A DNA stretch of 13,032 bases from CAG-488 sp963625295 (GTDB lineage Bacteria; Bacillota; Clostridia; Oscillospirales; Acutalibacteraceae): assembly GCA_963625295.1 (NCBI GenBank), contig CAVFTC010000058.1:1-13032 (forward strand), given 5' to 3'. Within the stretch, counting starts at the first letter, position 1. Each line of letters begins with the position of its first letter. Shown piece by piece: positions 1 to 8,814 of the stretch. The position numbers and the translations under genes were made by a program. The notes beneath the pieces are model-generated. The model was not told where the DNA came from. It ran no database searches and worked only from the letters and a program-made list of their open reading frames with translations.

Positions 1-46
1 AATCTTACTGCGCAATCCGCACACCTAAATTGTGCGGTATCGCCTT
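1..46 (-). repeat. Palindromic repeat, copy 1 (runs off the left edge)
   Basis: Read on the minus strand from position 46, this begins AAGGCGATACCGCACAAT, nearly the same as the start of two other copies at 1111 and 11557 (AAGGCAACACCGCACAAT and TAGGCAACACCGCACAAT). It contains a 7-bp perfect stem, CCGCACA (17-23) with TGTGCGG (31-37), around a 7-nt loop. A weaker outer stem can extend it. To the right of position 46 the sequence becomes lipase-like coding sequence, so 46/47 looks like an element boundary. The left end lies outside the window, so its full length is unknown. A MITE-like or REP-like element is likely, but no transposase is visible here. Copy identity is seen directly; mobility is inference. 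Confidence 0.6.
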
Positions 47-1030
47 AATATTTTAAATAACAATGATGTTGTTCCGTTAGTTCCCACAAATATAATGGCG
101 TTGAATTGGGCTGACAACGGTTGGACAAGACACGGAAGGGATTTTCATCTCTCCATGCCGATGTATGTTCAGCTGCCGCTGTTGAAAAGCCTCGACACGG
201 CTGCGTTAGGTCTTGGCGGTCATGCGATGTCTACTTACAGCCACTGGCTGGAGACTTTGCCAGGCAAGCTTAACAAAAATGCCGAGGCTATTACTGCCGC
301 AGATTTAGACGCAATAAGTGATGCTCGGGAAGCGGCCGGCTTGTTGCCGAGGCTTTTGAGAGTAAAATGTCCCGTTGATGTTACATTGAAAGATTCAGAG
401 GGAAATATTATTGCTTACGAAAGCACTCGTGAGAATGTCGTTTATCCGAATATTACAGAAAGCGAAGTTGTTTCATGGATATCGAATAACAACGAAAAGG
501 TATTCTTCCTGCCCTTTGGCTGTGAGGACGTTACCGCAGAAATTGAGGCGTATGACTACGGCACAATGAATGTTGTGCTTGAAACCGTAGGCGCAGGGGA
601 TCAGCTGGAAAGTATAACATACAGCAATGTCAGTCTTTATCCGGGCAAGGATTTTAAGGTTCAGATTGATGAAAATTCTGTTCCGAGCGAAAGCCAGCTT
701 ATGGCCGTTGCCGAGGACGGAACTCAAACAGAACCGTCAAAGAATCCTTATCTCAAAAGCGCAGTACCTGATACGCCATATGCGGGAAACAATTACATAA
801 CTGTTGTTACGGATCGAAGTGTTACAAAAGTGCAATTTGTACATCACGACAGCAGAGATACAATGACATACACAAGGGATAATGTTGATATGACGCTTGT
901 TGATGACGGCGAAACCTTGACTTGGCGAATTCATCGAAAATTCCCCGCGACAGTATATGATGTAGGTGTGAAAGTCGGTTCATATAACTGGTACTATACA
1001 GAACGTGTTTTTGAATTGACCGGAGCATAA
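32..1030 (+). pseudogene. C-terminal remnant of a class 3 lipase, 5' end missing
   Basis: The open frame encodes 332 residues from a GTG at 32, but an in-frame TAA lies at 26-28 and the GTG sits inside the stem of the repeat, with no ribosome binding site. The next ATG (95) also lacks one. The first residues carry the fungal-type/class 3 lipase pattern around the catalytic aspartate, NNNDVVPLVP (D12), then GW-x2-HG, then GGHAMSTY, whose H64 fits the catalytic histidine. The GxSxG nucleophile elbow that should lie upstream is absent. After the lipase core (to about residue 78) comes a beta-rich C-terminal region of about 250 residues, including a lone cysteine in FGCEDV, that I do not recognise. 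Homology appears to start at about residue 5, exactly where the repeat ends. Most likely this is a gene disrupted by the element. A frameshift with the 5' part just outside the window, or a functional short protein of unknown role, is less likely. Confidence 0.6.
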
Positions 1031-1041
1031 TACCTAAGACA

Positions 1042-1071
1042 TAAGCTGCATTAAAGCTTTAATGCAGCTTA
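1042..1071 (+). terminator. Perfect 30-bp palindrome after the lipase remnant, possible terminator
   Basis: Positions 1042-1071 read identically on both strands and are centred on AAGCTT. As RNA they would form a stem of about 13 bp with a 4-nt loop, 11 nt after the lipase stop. It is placed like a terminator for the lipase gene, but no U-tract follows on either strand (the plus side continues AAATTAAAAG), so termination would be weak. It could instead be a 3'-end stabilising hairpin. Confidence 0.4.
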
Positions 1072-1110
1072 AATTAAAAGCAGAAATATTATTTTTTATA
1101 AACAGTTTTT

Positions 1111-1141
1111 AAGGCAACACCGCACAATCGGGTGTTGCCTT
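1111..1141 (+). repeat. Palindromic repeat, copy 2; possible bidirectional terminator
   Basis: A perfect 11-bp inverted repeat, AAGGCAACACC (1111-1121) and GGTGTTGCCTT (1131-1141), surrounds a 9-nt loop. It shares AAGGCAACACCGCACAAT with the other copies. It begins 5 nt past the ftsH stop, so it also caps the 3' end of the minus-strand operon. On the plus side a T-rich tract (TTAATTTTATT) follows, so it may terminate plus-strand transcription as well. Confidence 0.7.
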
Positions 1142-1145
1142 AATT

Positions 1146-3107
1146 TTATTCGATTATTTGCGTATCGGGGGTTTCCTTTACCTCGTCAACGGTCGGGAGA
1201 GTTTCAGGCTCCTCGGAATCGTCCTCAAGCTCGCCCTTCATGAGCTTGTCGAACTTGTCGCCGTCGATTTTTTCGTACTTGATAAGGTACTGCGCAAGCT
1301 CGTGAAGCTTATCCATGTGATCCGTGAGGATCTTCTCCGTACGGTCATAGCCGTTGTGGATGATTGAGCTTATCTCCTCGTCAATCTCCTGAGCAAAGGC
1401 TTCGGAATAGTCCTTGGCGTGACCGTAATCTCTGCCGAGGAATACCTCGCCGCTGCCCGAAGAATAGGAAACAGGACCTATTCTGTCGCTCATACCGTAC
1501 TCGGTAACCATGCTCTTTGCAAGCTTGGTCGCACGCTCGATATCGTTCGACGCACCCGTTGAAATGTCTCCGAGCACAAGCTTTTCGGCAACCCGTCCAC
1601 CGAGAAGAACAACAATATCATCAAGCATACCGTTCTTGGTTTTATAGGATTTATCCTCGGTCGGCACGGACATTGTGTAGCCGCCTGCCGAGCCTCTCGG
1701 AATGATTGAAACCTGACGAACGGGGTCTTGTGTTTCAAGATAATAGGTCGAGATTGCATGACCTGCTTCATGATAAGCGGTTAGCTTCTTTTCCTTGTCG
1801 CTCATCTTATGCGATTTTTTCTCCGTACCTACGATAACCTTAACGGTCGCTTCCTCGATCTCAGCCATCGTTATTGCTTTCTTGTTTCTTCTTGCAGCAA
1901 GCAACGCAGCCTCGTTAAGAAGATTTTCAAGGTCTGCGCCGACAAATCCAACAGTCGAATTTGCGATAACCTTGAGGTCAACATCGGGAGCAAGCGGCTT
2001 ATTCTTGGAATGAACCTTGAGTATAGCTTCTCTGCCCTTTGTATCGGGATAGCCGACTCTGACCTGACGGTCAAAACGACCGGGTCTGAGAAGCGCCGGG
2101 TCGAGAATGTCGGGACGGTTGGTCGCTGCAATAACGATAACGCCCTGATTCTTTTCAAAGCCGTCCATCTCAACAAGAAGCTGGTTAAGGGTCTGCTCTC
2201 TTTCATCATGTCCGCCGCCCATGCCTGCGCCTCTGTGACGGCCGACGGCGTCAATTTCATCAATAAATATGACCGACGGAGCGTCTTTTTTCGCCTGGTC
2301 AAAAAGATCTCTGACCCTCGAAGCGCCGACGCCGACATACATCTCAACAAAATCCGAGCCGGATATTGAGAAGAACGGAACATCCGCTTCACCTGCAACG
2401 GCTCTTGCAAGGAGGGTTTTACCTGTACCCGGAGGGCCTACAAGTAGCACGCCCTTGGGAATCCTTGCACCGAGGGTGCTGAACTTTTCGGGACATTTGA
2501 GGAAATCGACCATCTCGCTCAGCTCTTCCTTTTCCTCGTCTGCGCCCGCAACCTGTTCAAATGTCGTTTTCGTTTTCTGATCCTGCTGCTTCTTGGCGTT
2601 TATCTTGCCGAAGTTCAGGGTCTTGTTCATATCTCCGCCCATCGTGTTCATTCTTCTCATCATAATGACAAGAAGCACGATAAGCAGCACGCCCATAATT
2701 ACGGTCGGAAGAAGATTAACGAGCCATGAGGTCGATGAGCCTGAGATAAGCTCATACTTTATCACCTCGTCATCGCTCTTGGCGTTTTTATTATGCTCCC
2801 TGACCGTTTCGTTAACATCCTCGAGAAATACCGAAACATTCGGAACCTTATATTGCCATTTTGTATCGTCGCCCCTGACCTTGTATTTCAGCGTTCCGCT
2901 TGTAAGGTTAAGAGAAAACTCACTGATTTTGTCATTGTCAAACGCCTGCACAATCTGGTAATATTTTACCTCCGCCGAGCGGTTGCCTGATTGCTGAGAT
3001 GCGATCGCAATGCCTATAATCATCATCAGAGGAATCAGTATATACGGCAATATGGCAAAAATCTTATTTTTCTTGGGATTTTTGTTCTGATTAGGACTGT
3101 TGTTCAA
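1146..3107 (-). CDS. ftsH: ATP-dependent zinc metalloprotease FtsH
   Basis: Membrane-anchored hexameric AAA+ protease that extracts and degrades misfolded membrane proteins and short-lived cytosolic regulators. Two transmembrane segments (about residues 16-37 and 129-149) flank an extracytoplasmic domain of about 90 residues. The AAA module has Walker A GPPGTGKT (224-231), Walker B VIFIDEID (279-286) and the second region of homology with arginines 341 and 344. The peptidase has HEAGH (446-450) with a third zinc ligand at D522 in ASNDIERAT. An acidic tail ends the 653-residue protein, a normal family length. I chose TTG at 3107 because AGGGAG lies 8 nt upstream. The GTG at 3116 would add three residues but overlaps that site. 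The gene follows hpt by 15 bp and is the last of the operon; tilS-hpt-ftsH is a classic Firmicute order. Identity is certain, the start less so. Confidence 0.97.
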   Translation of the reverse strand: MNNSPNQNKNPKKNKIFAILPYILIPLMMIIGIAIASQQSGNRSAEVKYYQIVQAFDNDKISEFSLNLTSGTLKYKVRGDDTKWQYKVPNVSVFLEDVNETVREHNKNAKSDDEVIKYELISGSSTSWLVNLLPTVIMGVLLIVLLVIMMRRMNTMGGDMNKTLNFGKINAKKQQDQKTKTTFEQVAGADEEKEELSEMVDFLKCPEKFSTLGARIPKGVLLVGPPGTGKTLLARAVAGEADVPFFSISGSDFVEMYVGVGASRVRDLFDQAKKDAPSVIFIDEIDAVGRHRGAGMGGGHDEREQTLNQLLVEMDGFEKNQGVIVIAATNRPDILDPALLRPGRFDRQVRVGYPDTKGREAILKVHSKNKPLAPDVDLKVIANSTVGFVGADLENLLNEAALLAARRNKKAITMAEIEEATVKVIVGTEKKSHKMSDKEKKLTAYHEAGHAISTYYLETQDPVRQVSIIPRGSAGGYTMSVPTEDKSYKTKNGMLDDIVVLLGGRVAEKLVLGDISTGASNDIERATKLAKSMVTEYGMSDRIGPVSYSSGSGEVFLGRDYGHAKDYSEAFAQEIDEEISSIIHNGYDRTEKILTDHMDKLHELAQYLIKYEKIDGDKFDKLMKGELEDDSEEPETLPTVDEVKETPDTQIIE

Positions 3108-3115
3108 AAAAATCA

Positions 3116-3121
3116 CTCCCT
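3116..3121 (-). promoter_or_regulatory. Ribosome binding site deciding the ftsH start
   Basis: AGGGAG on the minus strand is followed by 8 nt and then TTG at 3107. It overlaps the alternative GTG at 3116, which would have no usable spacing. This favours a TTG start for ftsH. Confidence 0.6.
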
Positions 3122-3122
3122 G

Positions 3123-3665
3123 TCAATCTTCATATATTTCAGGCTTAAGGACTCCGATATACGGAAGATTTCTGTATTTTTCCGCAAAGTCAAGACCGTA
3201 GCCGACAACAAATTCATCGGGAACGAAGGTTCCGAAATAATCCGCCTTGATATCCGCCTCTCGCCTTTCGGGCTTATCAAGAAGCGTACAGATCTTTACA
3301 CTTGCGGGATTTCTTGTCTTGAGCAGCTGCGTTATATAATTAAGTGTCTTTCCGCTGTCGAGAATATCCTCAACAAGTAAAAGATCCTTGCCCTCAAGGT
3401 TGATGTCAAGGTCTTTGATGATCTTAACCATTCCGGAGGATTTTGTGCCTGCTCCGTAGCTGGAAACACACATAAAGTCGATCTCGCACGGTACGGTGAT
3501 CTCTCGCATAAGATCCGCCATGAATATGACCGATCCCTTGAGAATGCTGACGAGAGTTAAATTTTTTCCCTCATAGTCCTTGCTGATCTGTGCACCGAGC
3601 CTTTTGACTATCTCGTGCAGCTCTTCCTTGCTGAAATATACTTCTTTGATGTCGTTCTCAATCAT
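3123..3665 (-). CDS. hpt: Hypoxanthine phosphoribosyltransferase
   Basis: Cytosolic purine salvage enzyme that converts hypoxanthine (and usually guanine) plus PRPP to IMP (or GMP) and pyrophosphate. The 180-residue length is typical. The PRPP-binding signature of type I phosphoribosyltransferases, LLLVEDILDSGKT, is at residues 95-107. The pyrophosphate-binding loop ILKGS (41-45), a flexible-loop region with SSYG (68-71) and the C-terminal GYGLDFAEKYRNLPYIGVL are all present. The ATG at 3665 overlaps the end of tilS by 8 bp and has GAGG about 9 nt upstream inside tilS, so translation is probably coupled. In Bacillus the neighbouring TilS, HprT and FtsH are functionally linked (established for B. 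subtilis); the same adjacency here is suggestive only. Confidence 0.96.
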   Translation of the reverse strand: MIENDIKEVYFSKEELHEIVKRLGAQISKDYEGKNLTLVSILKGSVIFMADLMREITVPCEIDFMCVSSYGAGTKSSGMVKIIKDLDINLEGKDLLLVEDILDSGKTLNYITQLLKTRNPASVKICTLLDKPERREADIKADYFGTFVPDEFVVGYGLDFAEKYRNLPYIGVLKPEIYED

Positions 3666-4983
3666 TTTGTCTATCCTCTCCGATAATTAAGATTTTTTCC
3701 GTTTCGGGTTTTATTTTGCATCTGTCGGCGCAGCCCAATCCTTTGACCCAGCAAATGCCGGCTTCGTCCGCAAGAACGGGAACTCCGCTTCGGTTATCAA
3801 TATGCTTTTCATTGAAAAGCTTTTTTAATGTTTTGGTGCAGGAGCTGCCTGCAAGCTTAATTTTATCTCCCGCCCGTCTGTTTCTCAGAACACAATGGCC
3901 AATAATACTGTTATAGTCTAACACCTTATTGTGAACAGATTGTTTCGGCGGTAAATTATTTTTATTAACTATTTCGGCTTTGATTTTTCCGACGGGTGTT
4001 TCCGTCTGCGGCAAATCAAAATCGACCTCCCAATCGGCAATTTCATTTTTTGGGGGATTTATTCTCATAATGCCGTTCTTGACCTCGACGATCGTATTAC
4101 CGATGATCTCGGTTCTGCCGCCGTCAAGGATTTTTTCAACATTTTCAATGTGCACCGCTTCGGGAATGATTCCCGTTTCGGCGAAAATTATTTCAAAAAT
4201 CACACGCTTTCTCACGGCGATATGCTGCTCTGCTATGACCTTCGCATTATAACCGTCAAGCAGATTCGACTTTTTTATTATTTCCCGGGAAAAGCCGCTC
4301 ATGAAGTCGTTCTCCTCCTCGGCACTGGAAATCAGGCGCATGAACGCCTTTTCGAGCGAGGGATTGAGCTTTTTAAGCTCGGGAATAACATTAAGTCTTA
4401 TTCTGTTCCGCGAATAAGCGTCGTCAAAATTTGTTTCATCCGTGACAAATTCTATCGAATTTTCGCTGCAATATTTTTCTATGTCGGCTCTCGTGCAGTC
4501 GATAAGAGGTCTTACGATATTATCCCTGACTGCCGGAACGGAACAAAGCCCCTTGACGGAAGCTCCCCTTGCGATGTTGAGAAGTAAGGTTTCGCAGCGG
4601 TCGCTTAGCGTATGAGCGGTCGCAATAAAGACATCCTTGGCAACGGAATTGAAGAACTCATATCTTACCTTTCTTCCGCACTCCTCAACGCCGAGATGAT
4701 TTTTTTTCGCCATGCCCGGGACATCGACCCTCAGCACACGAGCCTCTACACCAAGCCTTTGGCAGGCCTCGACAACAAACCTCTCGTCTCTGTCCGCCGT
4801 TTCACCCCTGATACCGTGGTTGACATGGCAGGCGATGAGCTTCATGTCAAATTCATCGCTTAATTCAAGAAGAATGTGCAACAATGCCATTGAATCTGCG
4901 CCGCCGGAAACTCCCACGGCAACCGTCCTGCCCTTGAGCGGCATATTGTATCTTTCGACGGCATTTTTTACCTTACATATCAT
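3658..4983 (-). CDS. tilS: tRNA(Ile)-lysidine synthetase
   Basis: Converts the wobble cytidine of the CAU-anticodon tRNA-Ile to lysidine using ATP and lysine, so that the tRNA reads AUA and is charged with isoleucine. An essential cytosolic enzyme. The N-type ATP pyrophosphatase P-loop SGGADS is at residues 26-31 of the 441-residue product. CHVNHGIRG and the GVEECGRKVRYEFF region fit the catalytic domain. The C-terminal TilS domain (LRNRRAGDKIKL, then TLKKLFNEKHI) recognises the tRNA acceptor end. The frame is open up to an ATG at 5073, but that would add 30 atypical residues and overlap dnaB by 101 bp. The ATG at 4983 has GGAG 10 nt upstream and overlaps dnaB by 11 bp, so I prefer it. Confidence 0.94.
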   Translation of the reverse strand: MICKVKNAVERYNMPLKGRTVAVGVSGGADSMALLHILLELSDEFDMKLIACHVNHGIRGETADRDERFVVEACQRLGVEARVLRVDVPGMAKKNHLGVEECGRKVRYEFFNSVAKDVFIATAHTLSDRCETLLLNIARGASVKGLCSVPAVRDNIVRPLIDCTRADIEKYCSENSIEFVTDETNFDDAYSRNRIRLNVIPELKKLNPSLEKAFMRLISSAEEENDFMSGFSREIIKKSNLLDGYNAKVIAEQHIAVRKRVIFEIIFAETGIIPEAVHIENVEKILDGGRTEIIGNTIVEVKNGIMRINPPKNEIADWEVDFDLPQTETPVGKIKAEIVNKNNLPPKQSVHNKVLDYNSIIGHCVLRNRRAGDKIKLAGSSCTKTLKKLFNEKHIDNRSGVPVLADEAGICWVKGLGCADRCKIKPETEKILIIGEDRQND

Positions 4984-6340
4984 TTCTAATCTTCTCCGCA
5001 GAAATAAAGAGGGTATGATCCGCATCCCAGACCATCTCGACCGTATCGGTCGGACCGTGTCGGTTTTTCGCAACGATTATTTCAGCTCTGTTCGCCATTT
5101 TTTGTTCGTTTTCGTCGTCCTGCTCCTCGTCATTGCTGTAATAATCCGGACGGTAGAGCATAAGAACGATATCGGCGTCCTGCTCAATAGAGCCTGATTC
5201 ACGAAGGTCGGAAAGCTGAGGCCTGTGCGAGCCTCCCCTGCCCTCCGTACCTCTGGAAAGCTGGGCACAAACGATGACGGGAATCGCAAGATCCTTCGCC
5301 ATAAGCTTCAATTCTCTTGTGATTTCGCTGACAGCCTGAACACGGTTTTCCACTCTGCCTGCCGGACGGATAAGTCCGAGGTAATCTATTATAACGCACT
5401 CAACATCACGAAGCCGTCGAATTCTCGCCTTCATCTCGGGCACGGTGATAGAGCTTGTGTCGTCAAAATAAAGCTCAACATCGGAGAGCGCATTTGTCGC
5501 AATGCCCAATCTCTGCCAATCCTCGCCGTCAAGCTCGCCCGTCCTCATCTTTGCCGAATTGACTCTTGCCTCGGTCGAAAGAACCCTCATTGCAAGCTGC
5601 TCCTTGGTCATTTCAAGAGAGAACATCAGCGTTCTCCTCTTTCCTATAACGGCAACATTTCGTGCAAGGTTCAGAGCAAAGCTTGTTTTACCCATCGCAG
5701 GGCGGGCACCGATAAGAATAAGGTCGGATTTATGCAAGCCGGTTAGCACCTTGTCAAGGTCGGAATAGCCCGTCGGGTATCCCTTGTACAAATCCTTTTC
5801 GGGTGAGGTCAGGTGCTGGAGTGTCGTGTAAACCTCTCCTACGATGATATCGCCTATCTTTGACGGCGCATTTGTTTTCCTGCCCTGACGGATATTATAT
5901 ATCCTTTGCTCCGCCGATTCAAGAAGAACATCCGCAGCCTGATCCTGCGTTGAAGCGTCCTCAATAATCTCCTTGGAGGCATTGATAAGCGAGCGTATGT
6001 AGAACTTTTCTTTTACAATCTTTGCATAGGATTCAACATTAGCGGTTGAAGGAACACATTGTGCAAGCTGAAAAAGATAATTTTTTCCTGCCGCCGAATC
6101 ATATACCTTATCGCTTACAAGACGGTCAAGAACGATAAGCGGATCTATTTTTCCGCCGGAGGCTTCAATCGTTGCAATGGCAGTATAAATCGCCCTGTGC
6201 TGCGGCAGGTAAAAATCGTCCGCACTCAAATAGACCTGAACCTGCGGCATACAGGAGGGATCCATCAATATTGAGCCGAGAACGGCCTGCTCAGCCTCAA
6301 GGCTGAAAACAGATTCACTTGAATAATTCATGTTATCCAT
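4973..6340 (-). CDS. dnaB: Replicative DNA helicase DnaB (DnaC of Bacillus)
   Basis: Hexameric 5'-3' helicase that unwinds DNA at the replication fork and contacts primase. The 455 residues match the family. The N-terminal domain starts SLEAEQAVLGSIL (13-25). The RecA-like C-terminal domain has Walker A GARPAMGKT (211-219), the FSLEM motif (240-244), Walker B CVIIDYLGLI (315-324) and the DLRESGSIEQDAD motif (378-390) with the arginine-finger region following. There is no sign of an intein or insertion. GGAG lies 7 nt upstream of the ATG at 6340. The gene follows rplI by 14 bp, matching the Bacillus gdpP-rplI-dnaC order. Confidence 0.97.
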   Translation of the reverse strand: MDNMNYSSESVFSLEAEQAVLGSILMDPSCMPQVQVYLSADDFYLPQHRAIYTAIATIEASGGKIDPLIVLDRLVSDKVYDSAAGKNYLFQLAQCVPSTANVESYAKIVKEKFYIRSLINASKEIIEDASTQDQAADVLLESAEQRIYNIRQGRKTNAPSKIGDIIVGEVYTTLQHLTSPEKDLYKGYPTGYSDLDKVLTGLHKSDLILIGARPAMGKTSFALNLARNVAVIGKRRTLMFSLEMTKEQLAMRVLSTEARVNSAKMRTGELDGEDWQRLGIATNALSDVELYFDDTSSITVPEMKARIRRLRDVECVIIDYLGLIRPAGRVENRVQAVSEITRELKLMAKDLAIPVIVCAQLSRGTEGRGGSHRPQLSDLRESGSIEQDADIVLMLYRPDYYSNDEEQDDENEQKMANRAEIIVAKNRHGPTDTVEMVWDADHTLFISAEKIRNDM

Positions 6341-6354
6341 TGCTTTTCTCCGAT

Positions 6355-6798
6355 TTATGCCTCAGACACCATTACACTGAATTCGGCGGTAACGCCCTGA
6401 TAGAGCTTAACCGACGCCGGATAAGTGCCGAAAGCCTTGATGTCGTCAACCGTTATTTTTCTCTTGTCAATATCAATTCCGAGCTGAGTCTTCATGACTG
6501 CGGCAATCTCCTTGGCGGTTACAGAGCCGAAAAGACGGCCGCCCTGTCCTGCCTTGGCTGTTACATTTATCGTTTTGCCGTTGATTTTTTCAGCCGAAGC
6601 CTTAGCCTCCTGAGTTTCAACATCAATCTTATGTTTCTTTGAATTCTCACGGTTTTTAAGCTCCGTCATAGCCTGAGAATTGGCTTCTGCGGCAAGATTC
6701 CTCGGAAAAAGGAAGTTGCGTGCATAACCGTCGGAGGCGTTAACAAGCTCGCCTTTCTTTCCCAAGCCCTTTACATCCTGTGTAAGAATTACCTTCAT
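6355..6798 (-). CDS. rplI: 50S ribosomal protein bL9
   Basis: Large-subunit ribosomal protein that binds 23S rRNA near the L1 stalk and helps keep the reading frame. The 147-residue length is usual. The signature N-terminal domain MKVILTQDVKGLGKKG and the following GYARNFLFPRNLA are clear. A central charged helix (about residues 40-75) leads to the C-terminal domain with GRLFGSVTAKEIA. GAGG lies 7 nt before the ATG. The gene sits 21 bp after gdpP and 14 bp before dnaB. Confidence 0.98.
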   Translation of the reverse strand: MKVILTQDVKGLGKKGELVNASDGYARNFLFPRNLAAEANSQAMTELKNRENSKKHKIDVETQEAKASAEKINGKTINVTAKAGQGGRLFGSVTAKEIAAVMKTQLGIDIDKRKITVDDIKAFGTYPASVKLYQGVTAEFSVMVSEA

Positions 6799-6819
6799 AA
6801 TAATACCTCGCTTTTATCA

Positions 6820-8811
6820 TCATTCTGGGGTTGCCAAGGATTCATTGTAGCGATCAATGCTGTGCATTACCTGCTCTGTGACCTCCGCAACCGTTGAATT
6901 TTTTATCTGCACGGCAGCCATTGTCTGATGACCGCCGCCGTTCATATACTCCATAATAACCTGCACATTGACCGCACCGAAGGAACGGGCGGAAACGCAG
7001 ACAGCATCACCGAGAGTGAAAATGACAAACGAAGCGTCAACTCCGCTGATACTCAAAAGCTCGTCGGCAGCCTGTGCGCCGATAAGCCTTATATTCGCCG
7101 AATCGGAATCGGCGACAGCTATTGCGCAATTTTTGTATTTTCTCGCCGAATCGACGATTTTGTTTCTCTCATGATAGCTTTCGATGTCATTTGAAAAAAG
7201 CTTCTTGACTCTTATCGGGTCTGCGCCAAGATCCTTAAGCCTTGCCGCCGCCTCAAATGTACCGACGCCGACGCGAAGAATAAAGTTCTTTGTGTCAAGC
7301 ATAATTCCGGAAAGAAGCGAATCGGCAACAAAGCTGCCCGTTTCATCAACGGCGGGGATATACTCGATAAGCTCCGTAACCATCTCCGAAGCAGAGGATG
7401 CGCTCGGATCATGGAAGAAAATAACCGCATCGTCGATATAGTTGACCGCCTTCCTGTGATGGTCGATAACAATCGTCATTTTTGACATTGAAAGCAGATC
7501 GGGACTTTCGACAAAGCTCTTTATATGTGTATCAACGACAACGAGCAGATTTTTCTTGCTCCTTGCAAAATCAAGCTTCGCCGTCTCGGTCGAAACAACT
7601 ACTCCGGGAAATTCGCTCTCGGCTCTTTCAATGAGCGGCTTCGCCATTGTTTTTTCTTTATCAGTGACAAGGAACGCATTCTTGCCGAGCTTTTTTGCAA
7701 TGCAAACAACGCCGAACGCCGAGCCTATCGCATCAAAATCAGGGAATCTGTGACCCATAACATAAACATTTTCGCAGCCCTGAATAAGCTCGGAAAGCGC
7801 AGACGCGACAACCCTCGACTTGACCTTGCTGCCTGACTCAACGCTCTTTGAAACACCGCCGAAGAATTCGTATTTATCCTTATTTTTTATGACAACCTGG
7901 TCGCCGCCTCTGCCCAAAGCCATATCCAAAGAGAGCTTGGCGTTCTTTTCGCACTCGGCTATATTCGCACCCGTGCCGACTCCGACAGAGAGCGTTACGC
8001 CGACATACTTGCCGTCATAGGTATAGTTTCTTATTTTATCAAGAATATCGAATTTTCTCGATATCATATCGTCGATATTCTGCTTCTCCGCAACGACATA
8101 GAAGCTCTTGTCGCTGACCTTGCTTATAAGGCAGGGATACTTGGAAAGCCATGTTTCAATGTTCTTTTCAACGCCGTTCCTGATAGCGGAGCAATCGCTT
8201 TCCCTGTGATCCTGTTGAATTTCGGACATATTGTCGATAGTCATTATCGCAAGCGCCGGGCGGCAACGGAAATAATCCCTTGCAATGCTTCTGTATTTTG
8301 AGATATCCACAAGATACATCACGATATATTCGCTCTCGCCGATTTGAGCACGGTGGGAGAAAACATTGAAGCTTTTGTCATCGCAGTCAATAACAACTCC
8401 GTTGACCGAAGCGTCAAGAAGCGTATCTGTTCCGACATTTTCAAACACCGAGTTCAGCTCACCGTAGCCGGAGGAGTGCGAACCCATCGCCTCCTCGAAG
8501 CGATCATTGAACCATTCAATCTTTCCGTTTGGCGAACAAATTATTATCGGCAGAGGGAAGCTGTCCGAGATGTTTTTTACATATTGCTCAAGGTTTGACG
8601 AGATGTGGGTAATCAGCTTTTGCTTTCTTATGCTCATCAAATCATAGTTGACGATCAGATAAACCACAACGGCTATATCGGCGATAAGCTCAATCACCGC
8701 CAGCCAAACAGAGCCGAAAATAAATGTCAGCACCGTAAACAGCAAGGCAGCCGCAGACGCACCGCAAATAACCGGAAAGCTGTGTATCAATGATCTGATC
8801 TTGTCCTTCAT
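6820..8811 (-). CDS. gdpP: Cyclic-di-AMP phosphodiesterase GdpP (DHH/DHHA1)
   Basis: Membrane-bound enzyme that hydrolyses c-di-AMP to pApA and so affects wall stress, potassium balance and beta-lactam tolerance (known for the family). Two transmembrane helices are at about residues 11-33 and 35-56. A PAS-like domain follows (about 80-170), then a degenerate GGDEF domain (about 180-310; GRGGDQVVIK stands where an active diguanylate cyclase would have GGDEF). The catalytic DHH domain has GHRFPDFDAIG (H354, D358, D360), VVDTH (D427), DHH (450-452) and D506. The DHHA1 domain has GGGH (625-628). All metal ligands appear intact. The 663 residues match the family. The ATG is 3 bp after the rnj stop, with GGAGG 8 nt upstream overlapping the last rnj codons, so translational coupling to rnj is likely. 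Confidence 0.95.
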   Translation of the reverse strand: MKDKIRSLIHSFPVICGASAAALLFTVLTFIFGSVWLAVIELIADIAVVVYLIVNYDLMSIRKQKLITHISSNLEQYVKNISDSFPLPIIICSPNGKIEWFNDRFEEAMGSHSSGYGELNSVFENVGTDTLLDASVNGVVIDCDDKSFNVFSHRAQIGESEYIVMYLVDISKYRSIARDYFRCRPALAIMTIDNMSEIQQDHRESDCSAIRNGVEKNIETWLSKYPCLISKVSDKSFYVVAEKQNIDDMISRKFDILDKIRNYTYDGKYVGVTLSVGVGTGANIAECEKNAKLSLDMALGRGGDQVVIKNKDKYEFFGGVSKSVESGSKVKSRVVASALSELIQGCENVYVMGHRFPDFDAIGSAFGVVCIAKKLGKNAFLVTDKEKTMAKPLIERAESEFPGVVVSTETAKLDFARSKKNLLVVVDTHIKSFVESPDLLSMSKMTIVIDHHRKAVNYIDDAVIFFHDPSASSASEMVTELIEYIPAVDETGSFVADSLLSGIMLDTKNFILRVGVGTFEAAARLKDLGADPIRVKKLFSNDIESYHERNKIVDSARKYKNCAIAVADSDSANIRLIGAQAADELLSISGVDASFVIFTLGDAVCVSARSFGAVNVQVIMEYMNGGGHQTMAAVQIKNSTVAEVTEQVMHSIDRYNESLATPE

Positions 8812-8814
8812 ACA

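Noticed and set aside
1809..2410. Long open frames on both strands inside ftsH (186 and 179 codons)
   Set aside because: They overlap the fully conserved AAA domain coding sequence, have no family motifs, and are typical shadows of a gene with biased codon use.
4984..5073. Upstream ATG at 5073 as the tilS start
   Set aside because: It would add 30 residues that do not look like TilS and overlap dnaB by 101 bp. The ATG at 4983 has a ribosome binding site and fits the family N-terminus.
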